From Enterococcus alcedinis (GTDB lineage Bacteria > Bacillota > Bacilli > Lactobacillales > Enterococcaceae), in NCBI RefSeq assembly GCF_014635985.1, contig NZ_BMDT01000013.1, positions 1-64,000 on the forward strand: a DNA stretch of 64,000 nucleotides, written 5' to 3'. The notes under the pieces are model-generated. The model was not told the origin of the DNA and did not search any database. It was given only the letters and a program-made list of their open reading frames with translations. Shown here in pieces: positions 56,937-64,000 of this stretch. Made by a program: the position numbers and the translations under genes. Numbering within the stretch: the first letter of the stretch is position 1; each line of letters starts with the position of its first letter.

Positions 56937-59900
56937 TTCTTCTGTTGCTTGCTCAGCTGCTGCTTTTGCTTCTTGCTGTGCTTTTTCTTGTGCGTCACGT
57001 AATTGCTGTTGTTGTTCAGCGAATTTCGTTAAAGCGTCTACGGTAATTAGATCGTCATCTTCATCGTCCATATCACGAAGTTCCACTTCTTGATCGTCGA
57101 TATCTAATACACGCATATCTAAACCTAGTGACTGTAATTCTTTCACCAATACGCGGAATGATTCCGGTACGCCTGGTTTTGGAATTGGTTCACCTTTAAC
57201 AATCGCTTCGTATGTTTTCACACGACCTACGACGTCATCTGATTTGTACGTTAAGATTTCTTGTAAAGTATAAGCTGCACCATATGCTTCCAGTGCCCAA
57301 ACTTCCATCTCTCCGAAACGTTGTCCACCAAATTGCGCTTTTCCTCCTAGAGGTTGTTGCGTAACTAGTGAGTAAGGTCCAATTGAACGAGCATGTAATT
57401 TATCATCAACCATGTGGGCTAATTTAATCATATACATGACACCAACTGAAATACGGCCATCGAGTGGTTCACCAGTACGGCCATCATAAAGAACCGTTTT
57501 GGCATCACTTGCAAGACCTGCTTCACGAACCGTTGACCATACATCTTCATCGCTCGCACCATCAAAGACTGGTGTTGCAATATGAATATTCAAGGCACGT
57601 GCTGCCATTCCTAAGTGTAACTCTAATACTTGTCCAATGTTCATACGAGAAGGTACCCCAAGTGGGTTTAACATAATATCCACTGGTGTGCCGTCTGGTA
57701 AGAATGGCATATCTTCTTCAGGCATAATTAGTGAAACGACACCTTTGTTTCCGTGACGTCCCGCCATTTTATCCCCTTCATTGATTTTACGTTTTTGAAC
57801 GATGTAGACACGTACAAGCATGTTTACGCCTGGTGCTAATTCATCGCCTGCTTCACGAGTGAAGACTTTAACATCATGAACGATTCCGCCACCACCGTGA
57901 GGAACACGTAGAGAAGTATCACGTACTTCACGTGCTTTTTCACCGAAGATTGCGTGTAATAGACGTTCTTCTGCTGATAATTCGGTTACCCCTTTAGGAG
58001 TAACTTTACCAACGAGTAAGTCGCCATCTTTAACTTCCGCACCAATACGGATAATTCCCATTTCATCAAGGTTTTTCAGTGCATCTTCCCCGACGTTTGG
58101 AATTTCACGAGTAATTTCTTCTGGGCCTAACTTCGTATCACGCGCTTCTGATTCGTATTCTTCAATATGAACTGAAGTATAAACGTCATCTTTAACAAGA
58201 CGACGACTCATAATAATCGCATCCTCGTAGTTATAACCTTCCCATGTCATGAAGGCTACAAGAACGTTTTGACCTAAAGCCATTTCGCCTGATTCCATTG
58301 ATGGTCCATCTGCTAGAATATCGCCTTTTTCAACCACTTCGCCAACATTAACTAATGGGCGTTGGTTGTAGCTTGTTCCTGAGTTTGAACGACGGAATTT
58401 TGTAATTGAGTAGTTGTCTAATGTTCCTGTGTTGCGACGAACGCGAATTTCAGAAGCATCCATATACTCAACAATACCGTCTGCTTTACAAATTAAAGCA
58501 GCTCCTGAGTCATGTGCTGATTTATATTCCATTCCTGTTCCGATCCAAGGGGCTTTTGGATTAATCAAAGGCACCGCTTGACGTTGCATGTTGGCACCCA
58601 TTAGGGCACGGTTCGAGTCATCGTTTTCTAAGAAAGGAATACATGCCGTTGCGACTGCGACTACTTGTTTAGGAGAAACGTCCATGTAATCGACTTTATC
58701 AATTGATACTTCTAAGTTTTCACTTGTTAAACGAGCCATAACCACGTCATCAACGAACGAGCCATCTTCATTTAATAAGCTATTTGCTTGAGCGACAACG
58801 TAATGGTCTTCCGTATCAGCTGTTAAGTAATCAATCGTTTTCGTTACGCGACCCGTTTCACGATCTACACGACGGTAAGGTGTTTCGATAAAGCCATACT
58901 TATTCACTTTTGCGTAAGAGGCTAAACTGTTAATTAAACCGATATTTGGTCCCTCAGGTGTTTCGATTGGACACATACGACCGTAGTGGGAATAGTGAAC
59001 GTCTCGAACTTCATAACCGGCACGGTCACGTGTTAAACCACCAGGCCCTAAGGCAGATAGACGACGCTTATGCGTTAACTCGCCTAATGGGTTGGTTTGG
59101 TCCATGAACTGAGATAATTGAGAAGAACCAAAGAATTCTTTGATACTTGCAACAACCGGACGAATATTAATTAATTGTTGTGGCGTTAATGTTTCTGTGT
59201 CTTGAATCGACATTCTTTCACGAACAACACGTTCCATACGAGCTAAACCGATACGGAATTGGTTTTGTAAAAGTTCACCAACTGAACGGATACGACGGTT
59301 TCCTAGGTGATCGATATCATCTACGTTACCGATGCCTTCCATTAAGTTGAAGAAATAGTTCATTGAAGCCACGATATCTGCTGGGCGCACCGTACGGATT
59401 TCGTCCGTTGGGTAACCATTACCGATAACATTCACTTCACGTTCTGGATCTCTTGGTGAGAAGACTTTGATGACTTGAACCGTCATTGGTTCTGTCACAA
59501 CAGCGTCGTCACTTGGGTAATAAGTGACAGAATTTAAGCCGTTATCAATCGCTTGTCCTAAAGTATCCATTACTTGGTGACTTAAAACAGTGCCTTTTTC
59601 AACTAAAATTTCTCCTGTTTCAGGATCAACTAATGTTTCAGCTAAAGTTAAGTTTAATAAACGTGTTTTTAAGTCAAGTTTTTTGTTAACTTTGTAACGA
59701 CCAACCGCTGCTAAGTCGTAACGACGTGGGTCAAAGAAGCGAGCTGTTAATAAGTTACGTGAACTATCAGCCGTTTTCGGTTCTCCTGGGCGAAGACGCT
59801 CATAAACGTCTTTTAACCCTTCTTCGGTACGAGAATCGCTTGCATTTTTGTGTAAATCTTTTTCAATCGTATTGCGTAATGATTCGCTGTCGCCAAAAAT

Positions 59901-60527
59901 TTCAAAAATCGTGTCATCTGATCCAAACCCTAAGGCACGGACTAAGACAGTTAATGGAATTTTACGTGTGCGGTCAATACGGACATAAGAAATGTCTTTT
60001 GCGTCGGTTTCCATCTCTAACCATGCGCCACGGTTCGGAATCACTGTTGAAGCGAATCCTTCTTTACCGTTTTTGTCGGTTTTTCCATGGAAATAAACAC
60101 CTGGAGAACGAACTAACTGAGATACGATAACACGTTCTGCTCCGTTAATAATGAATGTTCCTTCTTCTGTCATTAATGGGAAATCACCAAAGAAGACTTC
60201 TTGTGATTTCAACTCACCGGTTTCGCGGTTCATTAAACGCAACGTAACATGTAACGGTGCCGAATAATTTGCATCATGGGCACGAGCTTCTTCTACTGTA
60301 TACTTAGGTGTCTTTAACTCATAATCTACAAATTCCAACGATAAATTGCCATTAAAATCTTCAATCGGCAAAATGTCTTCAAACATCTCTCTTAAGCCTT
60401 CATCTAAAAACCATTGATAAGAGTCTGTTTGAATCTCAATTAAGTTTGGTAATTCCAATACTTCACTGATTCTTGCGAAACTTCTACGTTCGCGGTGCTT
60501 TCCGTACTTTACTACGTGTCCAGCCAA
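56934..60527 (-). CDS. rpoB: RNA polymerase beta subunit
   Basis: From TTG 60527, 1197 residues, beginning [19 protein letters not shown] as in other enterococci; AGAGGGGTGA lies 6 nt upstream. The 38-residue upstream extension in the same frame has no ribosome site. The rifampicin region reads [30 protein letters not shown] (given here only to note wild-type His and Ser positions). Leu933 replaces the usual Arg/Lys in GNKGVVSxIMPEEDM. The C-terminal tail is Gln/Ala-rich ([19 protein letters not shown]) and divergent. It is followed by the repeats and then rpoC. Confidence 0.97.
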   Translation of the reverse strand: MAGHVVKYGKHRERRSFARISEVLELPNLIEIQTDSYQWFLDEGLREMFEDILPIEDFNGNLSLEFVDYELKTPKYTVEEARAHDANYSAPLHVTLRLMNRETGELKSQEVFFGDFPLMTEEGTFIINGAERVIVSQLVRSPGVYFHGKTDKNGKEGFASTVIPNRGAWLEMETDAKDISYVRIDRTRKIPLTVLVRALGFGSDDTIFEIFGDSESLRNTIEKDLHKNASDSRTEEGLKDVYERLRPGEPKTADSSRNLLTARFFDPRRYDLAAVGRYKVNKKLDLKTRLLNLTLAETLVDPETGEILVEKGTVLSHQVMDTLGQAIDNGLNSVTYYPSDDAVVTEPMTVQVIKVFSPRDPEREVNVIGNGYPTDEIRTVRPADIVASMNYFFNLMEGIGNVDDIDHLGNRRIRSVGELLQNQFRIGLARMERVVRERMSIQDTETLTPQQLINIRPVVASIKEFFGSSQLSQFMDQTNPLGELTHKRRLSALGPGGLTRDRAGYEVRDVHYSHYGRMCPIETPEGPNIGLINSLASYAKVNKYGFIETPYRRVDRETGRVTKTIDYLTADTEDHYVVAQANSLLNEDGSFVDDVVMARLTSENLEVSIDKVDYMDVSPKQVVAVATACIPFLENDDSNRALMGANMQRQAVPLINPKAPWIGTGMEYKSAHDSGAALICKADGIVEYMDASEIRVRRNTGTLDNYSITKFRRSNSGTSYNQRPLVNVGEVVEKGDILADGPSMESGEMALGQNVLVAFMTWEGYNYEDAIIMSRRLVKDDVYTSVHIEEYESEARDTKLGPEEITREIPNVGEDALKNLDEMGIIRIGAEVKDGDLLVGKVTPKGVTELSAEERLLHAIFGEKAREVRDTSLRVPHGGGGIVHDVKVFTREAGDELAPGVNMLVRVYIVQKRKINEGDKMAGRHGNKGVVSLIMPEEDMPFLPDGTPVDIMLNPLGVPSRMNIGQVLELHLGMAARALNIHIATPVFDGASDEDVWSTVREAGLASDAKTVLYDGRTGEPLDGRISVGVMYMIKLAHMVDDKLHARSIGPYSLVTQQPLGGKAQFGGQRFGEMEVWALEAYGAAYTLQEILTYKSDDVVGRVKTYEAIVKGEPIPKPGVPESFRVLVKELQSLGLDMRVLDIDDQEVELRDMDDEDDDLITVDALTKFAEQQQQLRDAQEKAQQEAKAAAEQATEE

Positions 60528-60755
60528 GCTCTTCACCCCTCTAAAAAAATCTGCCAAAATAACTATCTGATGTTTTGTTTCTTTTATGTTACATAAATTA
60601 AATTTAGGTAACAACGAACATTTTTTGCGGCTTTTGAGCAAAAAAAAACCAAAAATAGAACCAGCGTTCGCTGAAGTGACTACTTTTGTTCCTTATTACT
60701 CACCGAAACGGACAATATTTCGTTTCTGATCGTTTTTTTAGATAGTTTTTGCAAC
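60528..60755 (-). promoter_or_regulatory. Long rpoB leader with hairpins
   Basis: The leader of about 225 nt between promoter and start has a GAAACG/CGTTTC hairpin, then CAGCGAACGCTG followed within 20 nt by a run of eight T residues (minus strand, near 60640-60650). This could act as an attenuator. Nothing coding was seen. Confidence 0.4.
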
Positions 60756-60760
60756 TCCTT

Positions 60761-60789
60761 ATTATACACAGACTACATTCATCCGTCAA
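60761..60789 (-). promoter_or_regulatory. Promoter of rpoBC
   Basis: Minus strand: -35 TTGACG (60784-60789), 17-bp spacer, perfect -10 TATAAT (60761-60766). Confidence 0.75.
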
Positions 60790-60812
60790 GTGTTTTCTTG
60801 AGATTTTCAAGC

Positions 60813-60841
60813 TTGTTTACATGAGGAAAACCTTTTATACT
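60813..60841 (+). promoter_or_regulatory. Promoter of birA
   Basis: -35 TTGTTT (60813-60818), 17-bp spacer, -10 TATACT (60836-60841). The -35 boxes of birA and rpoB are 24 bp apart, back to back. Confidence 0.65.
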
Positions 60842-60876
60842 GAGGAAAGCACAAATTTTTAGAAGGGGTGATTTCT

Positions 60877-61851
60877 TTGAGAGGCACCAAATACAAAGTT
60901 CTTGCACTATTAAAGCAATCCAAAGCGATTGTCTCAGGTGAAGCATTAGCAAAAGAATTGCATGTTTCCCGTACCGCTGTCTGGAAAGCTATCCGGGATT
61001 TGGATAAAATGGGTTACCAAATCGATCATTTAGCAAACGGCTACCGCTTTATTTCCTCAAATGTTTTAGAAGCGGAGGAAATCGCTTTCAGTTCACTCTT
61101 GTCTGAAAATATCTTAATTGAAAAAAGCATCGACTCCACCATGAATGTTGCAAAACTGGCGGCGATGAACCATCAAGCAACGCCTGCTCTGTTTTTAACA
61201 GAGACACAAAGCGGTGGTCGTGGCCGATACGGACGCCCCTTCTTTTCACCTGAAGGACAAATCTACATGACGCTTTTACTTGAACCAAATCAAACATTTG
61301 CTGAGTTGCCACAATATACTTTATTAACGGCCGTCGCAGTCGCTTTAGCCATTGATGAAGCAACCGGAAAATCTTGTAGTATCAAATGGGTGAATGATCT
61401 CTTTTTGGATGGAAAAAAAGTTTGCGGTATTTTATCCGAGGCAATGAGTGATTTCGAGACGGGGCAAATCTCACATGTGACAATTGGGATCGGCTTAAAC
61501 TTTTCAATTAAACCAGAAGCATTCCCACAAGAACTACAAACAATCGCCACCTCACTCTTTCCAGAAAGTTCACCAACAATTACTCGTAATGAATTGATTC
61601 AAAATATTTGGCGTAATTTCTTTGAACTCCTCGATGGACTACCAGATACTGCTTATTTGGATTATTATCGCAATAAGTCGTTTGTGATTGGCAAAGTCGT
61701 CAATTTTACGCAACGTGGTGTCAATTACACGGGGAAAGCCTTACGCATAACAGATGCTGGCGAGTTGGTCGTCCAAACAACAGCAGGAGAAATGACCCTT
61801 TCCTCTGGTGAAGTTAGTTTGAGTACGATTGATGGCAAACAATTAAAATAA
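60877..61851 (+). CDS. birA: Biotin-protein ligase / biotin operon repressor
   Basis: Attaches biotin to carrier proteins, and the N-terminal winged helix (SGEALAKELHVSRTAVWKAI, about 18-37) marks the DNA-binding bifunctional form. The catalytic domain has GRGRYGRPFFSPEGQIYMTL and KWVNDLFLDGKKVCGIL. I chose TTG 60877 because AAGGGGTGA lies 6 nt upstream; GTG 60868 (three codons earlier) overlaps that site. The product is about 324 residues. No biotin operon genes are adjacent in the window. Confidence 0.93.
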   Translation: MRGTKYKVLALLKQSKAIVSGEALAKELHVSRTAVWKAIRDLDKMGYQIDHLANGYRFISSNVLEAEEIAFSSLLSENILIEKSIDSTMNVAKLAAMNHQATPALFLTETQSGGRGRYGRPFFSPEGQIYMTLLLEPNQTFAELPQYTLLTAVAVALAIDEATGKSCSIKWVNDLFLDGKKVCGILSEAMSDFETGQISHVTIGIGLNFSIKPEAFPQELQTIATSLFPESSPTITRNELIQNIWRNFFELLDGLPDTAYLDYYRNKSFVIGKVVNFTQRGVNYTGKALRITDAGELVVQTTAGEMTLSSGEVSLSTIDGKQLK

Positions 61852-61875
61852 TGCTCTTTTCCAAGGAGGCTTTCG

Positions 61876-62148
61876 ATGGATTTTATTTTCTTACTACTGA
61901 TTCTTTTAATCGTATTATCCTTATTCACTCGCTTCTATAAGCGCATCACTCTTGCTCATTATTCAAGTAAATGGGAATATTTTATCAAAGCTTTTTTATA
62001 CGGGGTGATTCTCGTCTTCACACTGTGGTATGACAAAGATTCACTGAACGAAGTGTCCCCATTCGAATGGACACTTGCGGCCGTCGCCGGGATTGAAGGC
62101 TTAGGTAACTATGTCCAATACCTTAAAGAAAAAAACAAAACTGCTTAA
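61876..62148 (+). CDS. Small two-helix membrane protein of unknown function
   Basis: 90 residues. A strongly hydrophobic N-terminal helix (2-18, DFIFLLLILLIVLSLF) is followed by a basic FYKRITLAHYSSKWEYF segment and a second helix (about 40-52), and the C terminus is charged (LKEKNKTA). It starts 24 bp after birA with AAGGAGG 5 nt from ATG, so it is probably cotranscribed with birA. No family recognised. Confidence 0.75.
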   Translation: MDFIFLLLILLIVLSLFTRFYKRITLAHYSSKWEYFIKAFLYGVILVFTLWYDKDSLNEVSPFEWTLAAVAGIEGLGNYVQYLKEKNKTA

Positions 62149-62160
62149 CATTTGCAATGA

Positions 62161-62206
62161 AAAAAACTTCTCTTTTGTCCATTTAGGATGCAAGAGAAGT
62201 TTTTTA
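62161..62206. terminator. Bidirectional terminator
   Basis: Stem AAAAAACTTCTCTT/AAGAGAAGTTTTTT, ending in T-runs on both strands, between convergent birA/small-protein and prenyltransferase genes. Confidence 0.8.
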
Positions 62207-62228
62207 GTTTGGTGCTTTATTATTCATT

Positions 62229-63173
62229 TTAAAAAATCAAGGTTAATAGTAAACCAACAAGATACGCACCATTGAATAAGATGAGGTTCTTAATGCCATA
62301 GCCGAAACTTCTTGGATGCGGCAAACTAGCTTTGTGTTCTTTGAGGTTTTTAATGATTTTGGGTAACGTTGCAAAAACAATTAAAATTGGCCACTCAAAC
62401 ACACCGAGAATTAATCCAAGTAAAATCACTGCGTAACTGCTGTACATCAATGTTTGGAATAGGATAATTCCGACCTCACGTCCGATATAATAAACCAATG
62501 TATAGCGATGGTTTTCGATATCCGCTTCTAGATCACGTAAATTATTCGCTAACATCAAATTGGCAATTGTAAAAACTAATGGCAATGACGCAAGTAAAAT
62601 CGCCAACACGCCCCAAAGACTACCCGTTAAGGCAAAAACACCCGCTTTAAAGTTAATATCTAAATAAAAGATTTTTCGCAACGGGGTATTAATGTAAACC
62701 GTAATAGCAAAAATTCCTAGCCCCATGGTGACACCACTAAAAATTTCACCTAGCGGCATACGTGATAAGGGAATTGGACCAAACGTATAGAAGACACCGA
62801 TGAAACAAACAATCCCTCCCATAACAAGTAGTAACCAACCTGTTTTCAACGCCAGAATCAGACCAATCACGAGCGTGAAAGCTAACATACTTAAAATCAG
62901 GGTACGAACTTTTTTAGGATCCAACCCTTCTTTTCCAATCACGTTGTCTTGATATTTATAGACATCAGACTTGGCTTTTTGGTAATCCATTAAATTGTTA
63001 ATAGCAGTCGTCGCCATATCAAAAACGAGCATACCGATAAAAAATAAAACAGTGTTCAAAAAATTTCCTTCGCCAAAATAGGTCAGTGAAAAAACCACTG
63101 CGATTAAAAAAGGAAATAAACTCGCAATTTTCGTACGAATTTCAACTAACTCCAAAAATACTTTAAGATTCAT
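62229..63173 (-). CDS. UbiA-family prenyltransferase (DHNA prenyltransferase, MenA/DmkA-like)
   Basis: Integral membrane enzyme of 314 residues with about nine hydrophobic segments. The two Asp-rich prenyl-diphosphate motifs are NNLMDYQKAKSD (about 59-70) and NNLRDLEADIENHR (about 213-226). It transfers a polyprenyl chain to dihydroxynaphthoate, giving demethylmenaquinone. It is 18 bp downstream of apbE. In Listeria and Enterococcus this pair belongs to the flavin-based extracellular electron transfer locus, where the enzyme (DmkA) makes a dedicated quinone; other men genes are not in this window. ATG 63173 with GTTGGAG-type site. Confidence 0.88.
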   Translation of the reverse strand: MNLKVFLELVEIRTKIASLFPFLIAVVFSLTYFGEGNFLNTVLFFIGMLVFDMATTAINNLMDYQKAKSDVYKYQDNVIGKEGLDPKKVRTLILSMLAFTLVIGLILALKTGWLLLVMGGIVCFIGVFYTFGPIPLSRMPLGEIFSGVTMGLGIFAITVYINTPLRKIFYLDINFKAGVFALTGSLWGVLAILLASLPLVFTIANLMLANNLRDLEADIENHRYTLVYYIGREVGIILFQTLMYSSYAVILLGLILGVFEWPILIVFATLPKIIKNLKEHKASLPHPRSFGYGIKNLILFNGAYLVGLLLTLIF

Positions 63174-63191
63174 TTTATTACTCCAACTTTT

Positions 63192-64000
63192 TTATTTTGC
63201 CATTTGGTAACCCGATTCAGAATCGAGTTTAAACTCTTCTTGCAACCCAGACGTCACATAAACTTGACCTTCATGCGTAATGAAAATCGCATCGGTCCCT
63301 TCAGGTGTTTGCTCTTCAACAAAACGAATTCCCTCTTCTAAGCCTTTGGCAAAAAGCATGGTTGTTAATGCATCGCCGTCGATGGAATGGTCCGTCACAA
63401 CCGAAACACTCGCCAATTCATTTTCGACTGGATAACCGGTTGCCGTATCAAAAATATGATGGTATTTTTGACCATCAAGCTCTAAGAAACGTTCATAAAT
63501 CCCCGATGTCACAACGGTTTTATCGGCTTCTTGAATCGTACCAATCGTTGTTCCTCGTGCTGTATTTGGATCTTGAATGCCGATATTCCATTCTTGGTCG
63601 GCCCCACGATAACTATGGCCAATCACTAAAATATTGCCCCCTAAGTCAACAATTCCAGAAGTAACACCTTCTTGGCGCAATACCTTTGCGACTTCATCAG
63701 CGATGTAACCTTTCGCAATGGCACCTAGATCAATAATCATCCCTTCTTCTTCCAAAAAGACGGTTTGTTTTTCGTCATCCAGTTGCACTTTATTGTAGTC
63801 AATCTTGGTTAGTGCTTGATCGATCTCCGCTTGATTTGGTTTTCTCGCATCATCAAATCCGATTCGCCACAATTGAGTAATCGCTCCAATGGCTAAGTTA
63901 AACGCGCCTTCTGATTTGACACTATATTCCTTTGCTGTTTTGACTAGCGAATAAATATCAGGTGAAACTTGGACCGGTTCAATCCCTGCTTTTTCATTGA
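63192..64000 (-). CDS. FAD:protein FMN transferase (ApbE/FmnB), 5' end cut by the window
   Basis: Covalently attaches FMN from FAD to a Thr or Ser of extracytoplasmic flavoproteins. The visible 269 residues run from NEKAGIEPVQVSP at the window edge through the family motifs SEGAFNLAIGAITQLWRIG, GAIAKGYIADEVAK, VDLGGNILVIG and IFDTATGYPV..SVTDHSIDGDALTT (the last is split in the chain). The frame stays open to 64000, so the N terminus and any lipoprotein signal lie outside. The start codon suggested by a TTG at 63872 is internal. Its operon partner is the UbiA prenyltransferase. Confidence 0.92.
   Translation of the reverse strand, partial: NEKAGIEPVQVSPDIYSLVKTAKEYSVKSEGAFNLAIGAITQLWRIGFDDARKPNQAEIDQALTKIDYNKVQLDDEKQTVFLEEEGMIIDLGAIAKGYIADEVAKVLRQEGVTSGIVDLGGNILVIGHSYRGADQEWNIGIQDPNTARGTTIGTIQEADKTVVTSGIYERFLELDGQKYHHIFDTATGYPVENELASVSVVTDHSIDGDALTTMLFAKGLEEGIRFVEEQTPEGTDAIFITHEGQVYVTSGLQEEFKLDSESGYQMAK

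Noticed and set aside
60528..60641. Longer RpoB N terminus of 38 extra residues
   Set aside because: The standard [11 protein letters not shown] start is at TTG 60527 with AGAGGGG upstream. The extension overlaps the hairpin leader.

Overview
The window is a low-GC Gram-positive chromosome segment. The very high similarity of RpoB/RpoC, FtsH and LDH to enterococcal proteins as I remember them, the block pth-mfd-yabM-rqcP-divIC-yabR-tilS-hpt-ftsH-hslO-dusB-lysS running into an rRNA operon, and frequent TTG/GTG starts with AGGAGG sites point to Enterococcaceae, most likely Enterococcus or a close relative. There is no phage, insertion sequence, CRISPR array or tRNA gene that I can support.

Left part (1-15.9 kb): nearly everything is on the minus strand. 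A housekeeping cluster covers peptidyl-tRNA hydrolase, Mfd, a lipid-flippase-like protein, RqcP, DivIC, an S1-domain protein, TilS, Hpt, FtsH, Hsp33, DusB and LysS. Beyond LysS lie three tandem rRNA-type promoters and the start of a pre-rRNA leader, so a leftward rRNA operon should begin just outside the window. From 16 to 26 kb: L-lactate dehydrogenase and an L,D-transpeptidase (plus); YebC, a VanZ-family protein and two unknown small proteins (minus); then a plus-strand module of DUF969-DUF979 permease, pyroglutamyl peptidase and gamma-glutamylcyclotransferase, all centred on 5-oxoproline; then a DD-carboxypeptidase-like protein that has lost its catalytic residues.

Middle (26-46.8 kb): an accessory surface-protein island. 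It holds three minus-strand LPXTG-type proteins: a 535-residue choice-of-anchor-A-like protein and two giants of 3441 and 2152 residues. The giants are built from collagen-binding-like modules, SpaA-like modules and Cna_B modules, and have nearly identical signal peptides. A Mga/EbpR-like regulator is transcribed divergently from the second giant. No sortase gene is in the window.

Right part (46.9-64 kb): a small unknown protein with an ABC-F ATPase; a MetE-like methyltransferase; a ROK kinase; a YbjQ-family protein; a PhnP-like metallo-beta-lactamase-fold enzyme; rpoB-rpoC; BirA divergent from rpoB; a small membrane protein; and a UbiA prenyltransferase followed upstream by ApbE (cut by the window end), the hallmark pair of a flavin-based extracellular electron transfer locus.

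The least explained signal is a family of about 110-125-bp imperfect palindromic intergenic repeats (called A, B and C here) with conserved ends. They occur singly or as tandem cassettes downstream of several genes, and three stacked copies fill the gap between rpoB and rpoC. Other points to check are the LPQMG sorting signal of the largest protein, multiple LPXTG-like motifs per C terminus, the catalytically dead carboxypeptidase relative, and an Arg/Lys-to-Leu change in a highly conserved part of RpoB.
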